Part shown: in pieces, positions 1 through 10,500 of the stretch | Layout: each line of letters starts with the position of its first letter | How positions within the stretch are numbered: position 1 is the first letter of the stretch | NCBI GenBank assembly: GCA_905178155.1 | Contig: CAJINV010000016.1 | Span: forward strand, 1,625,102 to 1,689,101 | From: Amoebophrya sp. A120 | Taxonomy: Eukaryota; Sar; Dinophyceae; Syndiniales; Amoebophryaceae | Direction: 5' to 3' | DNA: 64,000 bases | Translations under genes and position numbers: made by a program | The notes under the pieces: generated by a model | Seen by the model: only the letters and a program-made list of their open reading frames with translations | Databases searched by the model: none | Told to the model about the DNA's origin: nothing

Positions 1-2486
1 CGGGGTCAAGACAATGGATTCGGGGATGTACGACCTCCAGGACTTGGATCAAAAGAAAACAAACACCCATGATCCATTTTTTGCATGACAAACACATGCA
101 CAGGCGTCGATACATGTTTTAATAGATGACAAATTGCTACATTGGAACAATGGGTCTTTTTTTCTTCTAAACCATAACTCGAACACAGACGTGGACATTC
201 CAGATCCGAAGGTGAAAACGTGGTCCCGTCCCCGACTGCGCTTGAAATACGGTAGTTTGTCCACCAAATCGATGTAGATTTGGTCAATCTCTTCCATCTT
301 CCAAATGTTCCCCTCCAGCATGCAGATCGCGTAACCCGGCACGTAGAAAAAATCCGCTTCGTCCGGATCTAACGTTCGGAAAGAGGAGGCGCGGAAAAAG
401 TCGTGGATCTGCGTCTCCATGCCCCACTGCCCCCGGCCGCAAAACATCGCCCCGATGGTAAGCTTTTTCAGCTCCGGAACTTCTTCCTCGTCGTACACGT
501 AGACTTTGATTTTGTCGTGGAAGCTGTGTTGCAGCGTCTCGTCTTGCTGCGCAAGCAGGCTGGAATAGTGGTTGGGAAGTCTTGGTAATGTGTGTTGATC
601 TACTCAAGTTGTAGTGTTGTCGTTCTCGTTCTCGATCCAAAATTTTTTTCATGCGTTTTTACGTATCAACAGCTTCAGCGCAACATGAACATTGTAAGAG
701 GCTGCACGATTAATCGACCCCCTTTTCGATACCGAAAAGGGGGGTAGAAGCGGGAATCTGACCGAGTTTACCCCCCCACGCCCCCCTTTTCGAAATTCGG
801 GGGCTGTTTATCGCGAAGCCTATCGCGAGTCTGAATCCCGGCGGCACGGCGCGTATCATCCCTTTCGCCGCTTTGTTTTTGCAAAAGCGCAGCGGCAGCC
901 ACATGCGGCACCCAGCTTCGCTGGATTGCAAGGCGCGCTACAGTGCGCAAAGTACACATCGCCGACGCTATGGAGCGAGTTCTCGTTTGTTGTTTTTCTT
1001 TTCGGAAAAAAAAGCGCAAGGGAAGCAAAGCGTAAGCGACGCGCTTTCTGCTTCTCAAAATAAAGCCGGCTCCCGATATCCCAAAACAAAGGGGGCGGCT
1101 TTCTTTCACAGAGCCCACCAGCAGCACAGCTGCCCAGGAGTAAATCATCTCCAACTTGATAGCAGTCCCAGCTGGTTGCAGACGTAGGCCGTCGACCTAC
1201 TGCGCAGAAAAAGAGCTGCTTCGCAGTAGCTTGGGCGCAGTTTGTAGAGGTAGACCAACTGCGGAGCAGCTCTACTGCTAAAAAACGGAGACGGTTCGCA
1301 ATGCGTCATGGCGAAGCTTCTTCGCCTGCGCACAAAGACAGGGCTTTCACAATTGCACAAAAACAGGGCTGCCACACAATAGACCACCAGGGGGGAGGTA
1401 CTTGTGACGCAGCATTGCACAGCCAGCCTCGGGATGTTGCAGCGACCACCTCAGCACTTCCTGCATTTGGAAAAGCTGAGGCGGCCACTTCGACCACTGG
1501 GGCGGCACGTTCTCCGCTGCATGTTCTCCGCTGCGCGCACGTAGCAGCGCGCGCCGCGAGCTTAGCTTTTTTTCAGTCTGCGCGCGCGCATTGCACGCTT
1601 GAAGCGTTTTCTGTTGTTGCACCCGTATGCCGATCCGCGCGCGCGCGCCGCGCGCGCCCAAGAAAATTCTGCTGTTGTGTTTCATTTTGTTCCAGCCACA
1701 CCGCAGAAACCGCAGCAGAAGAGAGACGCGCTGGGAAGCCGCAATAAGAAAACGAAACTTTTTTGCCGGGGCGGGGAAATTGCGGATTTAGATTTGAGGT
1801 CCGAGAAGGAAAATTGGTTGGGTCCGGAGGGACCCGGCCATGTCTGGATACGGCCCGCCCGCCAGACGACCGACCGCACCTACCCCCCCCTTTTCGGTAT
1901 CGAAAAGGGGGCCCATTAATCGTACGGCCTCTAAATGATGTAATGCCAGAAAATAAAGACCACTATACCGATAGGTGTCGAGTAAATTCTGTCTTAGCCT
2001 CCGGATGTCCTCGTCCATGATGGGCCACTTTGAGTTATCCAACAACCCCGGGTGCACGGCCGACAGGTAATTTTCCAGAACGCTGTACTGCGAGATCGCT
2101 TGCTGCAATCCGCGGAAGTCGGTGTCTTCCGTCACGCGGCCCTGGTCTTTCACCGAGTCCAGCGTCCACCGGCACGTGTAGTAGAACAGCGTGGAGAGCC
2201 CCATCACACATCGCTGCGCCTCCTGGTCGAGCACGTGGGAGATCCGAAATTGCTGAAACAGGGGTATGACAAGCTCGATGTTCAACGGGTAGGGGATCCG
2301 GCTCATCTGCTCACGGAAATCGAGCCAGTTGATGTGCTCGCTGACCGCATTGTCGCAGTTCGGCGAGCCCCAGAGCTGCCGTTTCTCCTCGGCCGAGGGG
2401 TCGAGAATGGCCTGCGTGAGCGTTGTCAGGAGTGCGTGGAAGAGAAGAAGGAGAAGGTTGAGGGTCGTGGTCGTCTCTGCGTTCAT
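1..2486 (-). CDS. Exostosin-like (GT47) glycosyltransferase, 3' part cut by window edge
   Basis: Family role: exostosin-type GT47 enzymes are secretory-pathway type II membrane glycosyltransferases. The start is ATG at 2486, followed by a hydrophobic signal or anchor segment (LNLLLLLFHALL). Exon 1 runs to about 1932, exon 2 is about 663-697, a canonical GT-AG intron covers 581-662, and exon 3 runs from 580 to about 172. The last coding piece (about 1-47) leaves the window. Family marks seen are KVYVYD, then DPDEADFFYVPG, then FKRSRGRDHVFTFGSG, then SYIPESIVLTP. These match the start of the exostosin domain in order. A 1.2-kb TIR element separates exons 1 and 2, and its removal with one TTA copy keeps the frame. 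An introner-like intron lies at about 46-171. The donor sugar and acceptor cannot be inferred. The open frame extends upstream to 2624 without changing the call. Confidence 0.75.
46..171. mobile_element. Degenerate introner-like intron in exostosin gene
   Basis: The ends are imperfect inverted repeats (ATCAAAAGAAAACAAACACCCAT against TTAGAAGAAAAAAAGACCCAT). The interior has the GCATGACAAA and ATGACAAATT words shared with the window's introners. I find no clear 5-bp duplication. It separates the exons encoding SVFELW and SWRSYIPES, so it behaves as an intron. Confidence 0.45.
698..1931. mobile_element. 1.23-kb TIR element (Harbinger-like MITE?) acting as an intron
   Basis: The two ends are inverted copies of about 45 bp. 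Each has GAGGC, then ACGATTAAT, then a palindromic stem CCCCCTTTTCG...CGAAAAGGGGG. The flanks are TAA at 695-697 and TAA at 1932-1934, a 3-bp TTA duplication on the gene strand. A degenerate third copy of the stem lies at about 783-806. The interior is GC-rich with CGCG runs and has no convincing transposase frame. Family knowledge: 3-bp TTA/TWA duplications are typical of PIF/Harbinger transposons. It sits in the exostosin gene, and excision with one TTA joins ...CAT CAT TTA CAA TGT... in frame. Confidence 0.7.
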
Positions 2487-3072
2487 CTTTTTGAGGCAGT
2501 GTGCTGGGTGCTTCTGCTGTTTTCGACGGCGACGGGTCCATTTCGGATGGAGGAGAGAGCAGAACGCAAAAGGTGAACGACGGGAAAACGATTTCATTTT
2601 GTTGGCCTCAGTACGAGTCGTCACATGACGATGACCACTGTTTGGCTTGGCCTACTTCCATCTCTATTTATTGCCGCTGCGGCGCACCAGCTACGCCTAG
2701 GGCCGCGCGCACCTTAAGAATTTGGCAAGCAGATGAGCGGGATCGAAAAAGAAAAACTAAAACTGCAATCACTGTCTCATAGAACATCAAGGATGCAACA
2801 AAAACAACGATGATGAAGGTGATCAATCTACTACTCGCGTGCGGTTCCTGATGCTTGTGGAAGGCGAATGGGACGAGCTCCCACCCGTTCATTGGAACTT
2901 GAATCTTCAACACTGTTTACAACACCACCCGCAGGAAATAACAAGCGAGTACCAGGGCGGAGCAGTAAATACTATATTGTTCTTGCGAATCCATTCATTG
3001 CTCAATGTAGACCTAAAAACACTTTATCGACCGGTTTGCGCGACGAGCCGAGCGTGCCTTCTAGACAGAGTA
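2487..3072. other. Intergenic; possible small hydrophobic ORF on minus strand
   Basis: This lies between two minus-strand genes. A minus-strand frame from ATG 2892 to 2668 would encode 74 residues with one strong hydrophobic span (RLITFIIVVFVASLMFYETVIAVLVFLF). It could be a 5' exon giving the exostosin gene an extra membrane anchor, a separate small gene, or chance. I see no splice signal that decides. Confidence 0.25.
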
Positions 3073-6000
3073 CTACAGACTGACACCACCGCCCGCACCA
3101 CTCGTTCCCCCATAGACGCTCGGCACCACGCCGCCTCCGCCCCCCGGGTCGACCTGCTTTACGGAGACATACCTAAAATCCTCGCGCCAGAAGGATCCAA
3201 AGCCGAACCCTCGACTACTTCGCTGGTTCTGTATTCTACTTGATGATGTTCTTGTTCCCGTGCCGCCGAACAAGTTAAATTCTTGCTCGTCTTCCTGCTC
3301 ACTGAAACCATCAATTACACTTCCATCATCCATGATTCCAAACTCCGCCTCTTCCTTACTCCGGTTCCTGCTCACCCTCCCCGAGCCGAGAGACGCAACA
3401 GAAGTTTTGCTGCGGGTTTTTCTGTTCGAGAATGACCCGAACGCGGCTCCACTTCCTGTTGCCCGCTGCGCCTGTTTTCTCACCGCACTGTAGAGCCGCT
3501 CCACCCGTGTGGTTGTTGTATTCTTTCCACCTCCGCCTGTGGTAGTTACCGAACAGAAGCTGTGCTGCGTCGCCTCAGTCTTCAACAGAACGCCGAAGGT
3601 GATTAACAGCAAGACTAGCAAACAGCCAAAACTGATGCTGAACCAGTAGAGCGATGATTCCATCGCAGAAATGTGCGCCAGGTTCTTGCACTCGTGCAGG
3701 GAAATCAGGGGAACTTTATAGTAGTTTTGTTGTGGCATATTAATCTTGTTCCGACGATGGTCTTGATCTTGACCTTCTCCGCCTGGTGCTGAGGAATCAA
3801 AGCGCCCGGGCCGCGGTGGAAGGTGGCTATTTGTGATCTGCTGGATAAATTGGCTTGCTATTCTCGCCACCGGTTGCCCAACTTCGGCGTCGAAGACCAA
3901 AATGTCAGACTCCGAAGATTCCCCCGAAGCGCCTCCTGTGTTCGACGTCCCGGAAGAAGATGAAGAAGACCCAACAGCTTCCGAAGACGCAGATGTTGAC
4001 ACACCAGCAACGGCGCTCGCTGCGGAAGAAGCTACAGATCCAACCCAGGACGATGTAGATGTTGAGTCACTACCTGAATTCCGCTCGTCCTCTTCGTCGT
4101 CCTGTGTCACCGTCAGTACTAGCCGTTCCACCGTCTGCTCCTCGATTACCTGTTGGTTCGAGCCAACACCGTTCTTCGAGATGCTGTTTTCGGCCAAGAA
4201 ATCACTGTTTATCAACACCGGCTTCTCAACCACCGTCCATTTCAACTTCGCGAAGATCTCCGCGGCCATCGCATCCGTGGATTGCTGCGCGGAAGAGGTA
4301 CTAGCTTCTGTTTGGTCGTAGCTCGTCGTCCCGGCCTCCCCATAATTCATCTGCTGCGAACTAGAGTAGAAACTAGTACCTTGGCCCCCGCCCCCGCCGT
4401 CATTCGCCACCACAGCCGCAAGTTTCGAACTGTCTTGCTGAAGTTCTGGCAACACAAATTTCGGCGGTCCCAAGCCGAGCTTCTGCCACGTCCGGTAGGT
4501 CGCAATGATGTCATTCGTGAGTTTTTGCTTCAAGGAGACCACGCCATTCGCTAGACTTAACAGATTGAACTGCAGCTGGCTATTCTCATCTTCACTGCTC
4601 CTGTACGCGCCGCGTGGCTGCAGGTCGAAGCCTTGCTGGGTCCAGAGCTGGAGAATTTGTGGGTGCTCGAGGAGAAAAACCGGATACACGAAGAGGGTAG
4701 CGCGAAGTTTGCTTCGTCTGATAAATGACGAGGAAGACCTCGTGCTGCTCTGCAAATTCTTCTTTTTCAGCTCCTCTTGAGAGAAAACTGCATATGATCT
4801 TGATTGATGGGCCCCCGCAGTAGTGCTAGGTTTCTCTAACTTGTTTGCAGTGGAGGCGGAGGCTGGAGAAACACCAGTTGCTCCTCCATCGGCGGCGCGG
4901 CTTGGGCTTCTGGTTCTGGTGTAGTTCTCCTTCTCGTCCTCAAAATTGTCCATACTGTACACCATCAACTGCACGAGCACGCCGGTGAGCCGTAAATTGT
5001 TTTGCACATTCATCCCTAATTTCGCCGTTATAGCGATGTGGCTGCGAGGAGCACTGCTGCTGCCGCTGTCTCCATCAATATTGCCCGAAGTAGAGCCGGC
5101 ACTTACGCCAAAACACTTCCGCAGCTGTGCCTTGGGGAAAAAAGTGTTTAATTTGGCCGCGACAGCATTCGACGCGGAGGTGGTGGCGGAGGAAATAACG
5201 GCGTTGGGTTGGTGAGCAGCTCCTCCACCTGTACGCCCACTTGCGATCGCGGTTGCTGTACTACCAGAGCCGAATCTCTGCACCTCCTCTACAGCCAAAG
5301 CCAAGGCGTCCTGAAACGAATCTGGGCTCCAGGAAAGCAGCGGTACGCTTGTTTGGAGGATTTTCAGGATCAGCTCTGCCTTCTCCGAGGTGTCGAGTGG
5401 TTGAAGGGGCGGAGACGAAGCAGCAGAAAAGCTGCGATGTTGTGCACTAGCTGTATCTTGCTGCGATGAAGTACTATCAGTCGCAGAAGATTTCTTTAGA
5501 TTTCGTGCGTTGCCGCTGTCTTTAGCAGCACCTGTGCCCGCCTTCTTCTTCTTTTTTGTCGCCCCCAGCTTTCCGAACACTATAGCATCACGCATGTAGA
5601 CCTTATCTATGATTCTGGTCCCCTCGTCAAAAAGTCCCGCTTGAAGCAAGTGCCGGAGGAGAAAGTAGCTCGCGTCACGGGCCGGTATGCGCGGACTCGG
5701 GTCACGCAGTGGCTCCGCAGCCATTGTTGCAGCAGATGACCCAGCTGTCACCTCGACGGCGGGCCCACCGTCAGAGGACTGCGACTGGGATGAGCCTGCT
5801 GGCGCTCCGGCTTGCTCAGCGGCGCTCGTTGCCCGTACAACTGACCCACTTTCACTTTTCGCTCTGGAACCACTTGAAGTAGATACAGCTGTCGTCAAAC
5901 TATGACTACCTTGAATCAGCACCACAACGTGGTCCCTATCTTTCGAAAACCTCGCTGAGAAGAAATTCGCAACCCTTGCCAAATCCGATTCGCGCGTCAA

Positions 6001-6666
6001 GCACAGTTTCTGGACGCCTTTGTCAGGAGGAAGGGGATGAAGATCTGCATCTGGTTCGGCTTCGGCGTGTCGAGGACGATGTGTGGTCTCCTCTAGTTCG
6101 AGTTCCCGATCGCGTGCGCGCCTACTTCCTGGCGGTCCCATTCCCACGACTTGATTGAAATTCGCATCACAAGTTGCTATCCTTACCACGTTGTACGTTT
6201 CTCCGTCAGGGTACAGCTCCCGGAAGAGCCGAACAGGATCCCTCGCCAAACTGTTCAATTTTCCACTGCCAGACCCAGCTGCAGACGAACGGGCAGGGGA
6301 GGACCTTCCAGTCGCCCCACCATCTACATCTGCGGCTCCACCGCCAGCGCCTGTAGATCTTGTTGCGCCGATGATAACAAATGTTTTTCGTTGCTGCGCG
6401 GGGCCAAGGTCTTCCATACTAGGGAGGGCGGATATTAATCCTGGGGTCTTTATCTTCTCCAAATGGACTTGAGTTGGAAGAACGAGAGCAGATGAAGATC
6501 CGGTTGTTGTACCACGGTCGCTACTCTCACTTGGCGCCGCGCTGTTCTCGGCGTGGTCGCAGAGCTCCCCCTCCAAATGCGTCCAATACACTGTGGTCAC
6601 AAGCACGCCAAGGGATGCGAAAAAGATGCCCACGGCTAAGCCACGGAGAAGCAAGAGACTCGTCAT
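3073..6666 (-). CDS. Large single-exon membrane protein, unknown function (1197 aa)
   Basis: This is an uninterrupted frame from ATG 6666. The N-terminus (about residues 3-28) is a signal peptide or anchor (LLLLRGLAVGIFFASLGVLV). Residues of about 45-1000 form a Ser/Thr/Gly-rich region with several low-complexity stretches, isolated Cys residues and one KKKKK run. A second transmembrane helix lies at about 1003-1030 (YWFSISFGCLLVLLLITFGVLL). After it comes a basic and acidic tail of about 165 residues. The topology would fit a type I secretory or endosomal protein with a long luminal part. I do not recognise the family. The general layout recalls accessory V-ATPase Ac45-type proteins, but I found no motif that supports that. 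Codon use and length argue it is real. It contains no introner. Confidence 0.65.
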   Translation of the reverse strand: MTSLLLLRGLAVGIFFASLGVLVTTVYWTHLEGELCDHAENSAAPSESSDRGTTTGSSSALVLPTQVHLEKIKTPGLISALPSMEDLGPAQQRKTFVIIGATRSTGAGGGAADVDGGATGRSSPARSSAAGSGSGKLNSLARDPVRLFRELYPDGETYNVVRIATCDANFNQVVGMGPPGSRRARDRELELEETTHRPRHAEAEPDADLHPLPPDKGVQKLCLTRESDLARVANFFSARFSKDRDHVVVLIQGSHSLTTAVSTSSGSRAKSESGSVVRATSAAEQAGAPAGSSQSQSSDGGPAVEVTAGSSAATMAAEPLRDPSPRIPARDASYFLLRHLLQAGLFDEGTRIIDKVYMRDAIVFGKLGATKKKKKAGTGAAKDSGNARNLKKSSATDSTSSQQDTASAQHRSFSAASSPPLQPLDTSEKAELILKILQTSVPLLSWSPDSFQDALALAVEEVQRFGSGSTATAIASGRTGGGAAHQPNAVISSATTSASNAVAAKLNTFFPKAQLRKCFGVSAGSTSGNIDGDSGSSSAPRSHIAITAKLGMNVQNNLRLTGVLVQLMVYSMDNFEDEKENYTRTRSPSRAADGGATGVSPASASTANKLEKPSTTAGAHQSRSYAVFSQEELKKKNLQSSTRSSSSFIRRSKLRATLFVYPVFLLEHPQILQLWTQQGFDLQPRGAYRSSEDENSQLQFNLLSLANGVVSLKQKLTNDIIATYRTWQKLGLGPPKFVLPELQQDSSKLAAVVANDGGGGGQGTSFYSSSQQMNYGEAGTTSYDQTEASTSSAQQSTDAMAAEIFAKLKWTVVEKPVLINSDFLAENSISKNGVGSNQQVIEEQTVERLVLTVTQDDEEDERNSGSDSTSTSSWVGSVASSAASAVAGVSTSASSEAVGSSSSSSGTSNTGGASGESSESDILVFDAEVGQPVARIASQFIQQITNSHLPPRPGRFDSSAPGGEGQDQDHRRNKINMPQQNYYKVPLISLHECKNLAHISAMESSLYWFSISFGCLLVLLLITFGVLLKTEATQHSFCSVTTTGGGGKNTTTTRVERLYSAVRKQAQRATGSGAAFGSFSNRKTRSKTSVASLGSGRVSRNRSKEEAEFGIMDDGSVIDGFSEQEDEQEFNLFGGTGTRTSSSRIQNQRSSRGFGFGSFWREDFRYVSVKQVDPGGGGGVVPSVYGGTSGAGGGVSL

Positions 6667-7564
6667 GATCCCTAAAAGTACTGTCGACCAGTGAACACGT
6701 CGACGCGAATCGAAAAAGAACTCTGAAGCGTGTTCATCTTCTATCTAGTGGCTTCGTCATGTAAGTATGCCCTCTTGAAGCTCTGTGGCGGATCATTTTA
6801 GTATATCTTGATCTTGATCTGACACGATGAAGCAGTGCTGGATGTCGTGATCTCTTGCGTTGACGTGGTCGTGCAGCACGAGCAAAAAAAGCCTTGAGAA
6901 TGGTAAACGTAAACATAAACGACCACAACCAGAATGACATTCCGTGGCAGATTCCAACAAGGCGATGGATCTTGTTCACTTTCATGATCAGATGCAGAAC
7001 GCATGCCACTTTGATGCACACTCATATTGCACAACGTCCGCTGAAATTCTTCCAAACAAACGATCCACTTCTAACTATTCCCTCATCGCGAAGAACAAGA
7101 CTCGTCTGGGGGCCCTCCATATAGTCGAAGAGGCACGAGCTACAACGAAAAGATTTGGGTGGGAAAGCAATCTGCTGGAATCGATCTGTCCCTTGTTGCC
7201 TGTTGGCAGCTAGCCTTCTCCTTCTCCGCTGTCAGAACCGCAACGGGTCCTGAACGACGAGCGCTGAAATATTACGGGTACGACAAAACACTAACACTTC
7301 TATAGCGTGGTCTTCTACTAGAAGAAGCTGCTTTAATTCTTGAGAGGGATAGAATGGGGAAACGGGAGATGAAGAGATCAAAAGAAAAGCTTGCTAGTGA
7401 AATAAAGATATTTGCAGCCTCGGCCTCCACAAACAGTACATTGAAAAAACTTTACTTAAAAACTGGAACTGTTGGTGGAAAATATTGCGAAACTGGGAAA
7501 ATAGAAAATGGTTGATCATGAGCGGACAGCGAGTCTCCTTAAAAGTAGATTCAAAGCCTATCAA
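6667..7564. other. Intergenic, no convincing gene
   Basis: About 0.9 kb between two minus-strand genes. A minus-strand frame at 6798-7055 carries one hydrophobic span (NVILVVVVYVYVYHS), but has no homology I recognise. It may be 5' untranslated sequence of the gene at 3073-6666. Nothing else is seen. Confidence 0.4.
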
Positions 7565-10500
7565 TTAAGGATCCCCACCAGCACGATCGTTCTCCGGCCG
7601 CTCCGACGACGGTTCTTGTATTTTCAAAACTTTATCCCGCGTGTTCTGCTTTTTCAACTGCTTAATGGCCAACGTCTGCTGATGGTCGCCGCGCGCGGAT
7701 AAAGCGTTGACATTCAAAACCACGTCCTCGTCGTAAAAACTACCCCGATCGTGTTGTTGTTTTCTCGCAACATTTTCCGCAATACTCGCCATGTGGCTGA
7801 TGTCAGCAGCCACGTGCGTTCCGTCGTAATTATCCACACTGGCTTTGCTATTTGGGTAACCATTTTTCCTCTTTTGGTTTTTCCGCACACCAGCGATATC
7901 GATCGACGCGTCGGTGCTCGCGGTCGCCGCGCTGCTTTCATTCGTCCCTCGCTTTAACATCTTTTCGGCGCCAATCGTCATATTTTCCCCATCACCACCT
8001 TGGCTACTAGAGATTGCAAGAAAGTTCTCGAACCCCGAAACACTCAACCGATCACCCTTCATCTGCGTCTGCCCCGCGTCTGTTACAGACCCGGTGCCTG
8101 CTCGTGCAGCAGCACTAGAGCGGGCGGTGGAGTCCTCACCTTGCTTACTTCCGTTCTTCGAGAGTCCGTCCTCTCCTCTGCTACCTTTTCCTTTGTTGCT
8201 CTCGTTGATCCCCTTCCGAACGTGGTCTGGCAGGGAAACGTTCATCAACGCCCCGATTTCGCGCACTTCCTTCTTCCACAGTCTCCGCGCCGTTTTCTCG
8301 GACGCGGCTGTGGAATAAAACATTTCCCACATTTCGGTCTTGCAGTACGCGTAGACCATCATGTCTGTCATCGCGACCGCCGTTTGCGTCTTCTTCACTA
8401 TAAAATCGCAAGTCAGCGAGAAAAAGTGCTGGACGGTCAGGTTAGCGAGGATCGCAGAGAGGTCTAGCCGATCTTCCATTGTTCGCTTGATGTAGTACAA
8501 GGAAAACGCGATCAGCGCGATTAGAATGAGCGTCTGCACGAGGTATTCTACCCAAACGACTTTGTACCCCTGCCATCTGCTCTCTTGGTCGTCGCCCTTT
8601 TTATCAGAGCGCATCGTCTTCAAGAACCTGCCTGCTGTCGCAAACGTCGCGCCGATCCAGGACAGAATCAGTAACAAAATCAGCGTCAGCACCCAATCTC
8701 CCCCCATCGTGGCCTGCTGGACCAAAGCGAGGGCGCAGCCGTAGAGGGTGATGGTTAGTATTAAAACACACAGCATCAACACATATCCCCCGTGCTGCGA
8801 CCCTGGGAAGAGCGCTTTTTGGTTCAGCAACGCCTCCGCGAAACCGTTCGCCAATGGGACAGCGATGGGCAGCAAGGAGAGGAACGTGGTCCCGGCCACC
8901 GCCAGGCTGAGCGAAGACGTGATCGCGGTTTCGGTCTGGGCTAGGGACCAAAGGGCCGCAGACTTCATCCGCCGGATATCTTTCTGGGCACTGTGGAAGT
9001 CCTCCTCCAAATTCCGAATCGCCTGCTCTCTCTCCCGTTGCGCAAATTCCGCGTACGCGGCCAGCTTTTCTTCCAGGGTTAAAAACTGTGGATCGTGAAG
9101 ATCCGTCGTGTTGCTAGATGAAGCTGCTGCGCCATCTTCTTGCAGTTCACCAGTTGCGGACGAAGAGGGAAGTAGAACGTGGTTGGTGTTCTTCGTCGGA
9201 TTTACATTTGATCTACCTCCTGCAGTCGTGTCGCCGTGCAAAGTTGAGTGATCTTCGCGTTGATTTTCATTTTTGCCAGAATTTTGACTCACATAGTGAC
9301 CCACCTTGTTGCCCTCCTCTTTCGCTAGAGGTAGAGGCGTAGGCAGGTGGTCTCCTGCTGGATTAGTTGTTGATATTGTTGTTTCCTTATTTTCCATGCT
9401 TGTTCTTCCAGGGCTTGAACTAGTACCGCTTGCTGTTCCTTCGTCCTTGAAAAACACAACAACATTCGGGCTCGGGGCGGGTAGGCCAACGAAGGGCGTA
9501 TCAGCATCGTGAAGTAGTGAGGTTTTGTTTTGCTGTGGTCCTCCTCGGGAGGATGACGACTGGACCGGGAGCCCTTGTTGGAGCGGGTGGTCAGTCGAAA
9601 CACTGTTTTCAGCTGAAGAACCCAGTAGTCCACCAGAGGACAACGAGTCGGCAGTTACAGGTTCTGCAGGCTTTGCGTTCTGTTCCTGATCATGGTTCAT
9701 CTTTACGATGCTTCTGCTGTGCATCTGCAGCTCCTGTGTCTGCTTCTCCTTTATCTCACCCGGCAGCGATGGACTTTTGCTTGTCTTTGTCTGTTGGATT
9801 TTTCCACTGTTCTGTTGGTGTTCCAAAAAACCAAGACTCGCAGAGAAGTCCTGTCTCTTCGAGAGAAAAGATTTGGAAGAGGAAAGAATTTGGTTCTGTT
9901 CTTCCGCCTCAAGTCGCCCCGCGTGGTGGTTGTTTACGGCGCGAATCCACCGGAGAAGGTTTTTGTCTTGATCGCTAGAAGTAGTACCCGCAACATCTTC
10001 TGGGTTTTCATTTCCATTAGGAGCAGAACTCGGAGAAGTCGATGCAGGTCCTGTAGTGCCACCACCAAGTGATGTGGCTCCTTCTTCATCCATTCGCGTG
10101 GAGGAGGTCGTGGAACCAGCACCTGCGTCAACACTGCTATCGGCTACGCCACCAGGAGGTGGAGAAACTGCAGCCGCTACGGCTACGCCCGCGTTAGGCT
10201 GTTCATCTGGCGCACTATGCAAGGACAACGAAGATCCAAGAAGTCTATCCTCACTATCTTCCACCACATTTCCTAGCTCTGTAGTTGTCCTACCCTCTTC
10301 TACTGAAGATCCCGTAGCTGCAATAGTACTCGGCGTCGACAATTTTTTCGCCGTTGTCCTCTTTAGCTTCCTGCCCAAGGGCGAGTACAATTCTTGTGCG
10401 GAGGGGGGAAGGACCAATGACTCCGGGTTGTTGTGTTGTTCCGCGTTTAACAACCTGTCCACCCGTTCCACTTCCTTCTCAACCGCGAGAATCAACTCAT

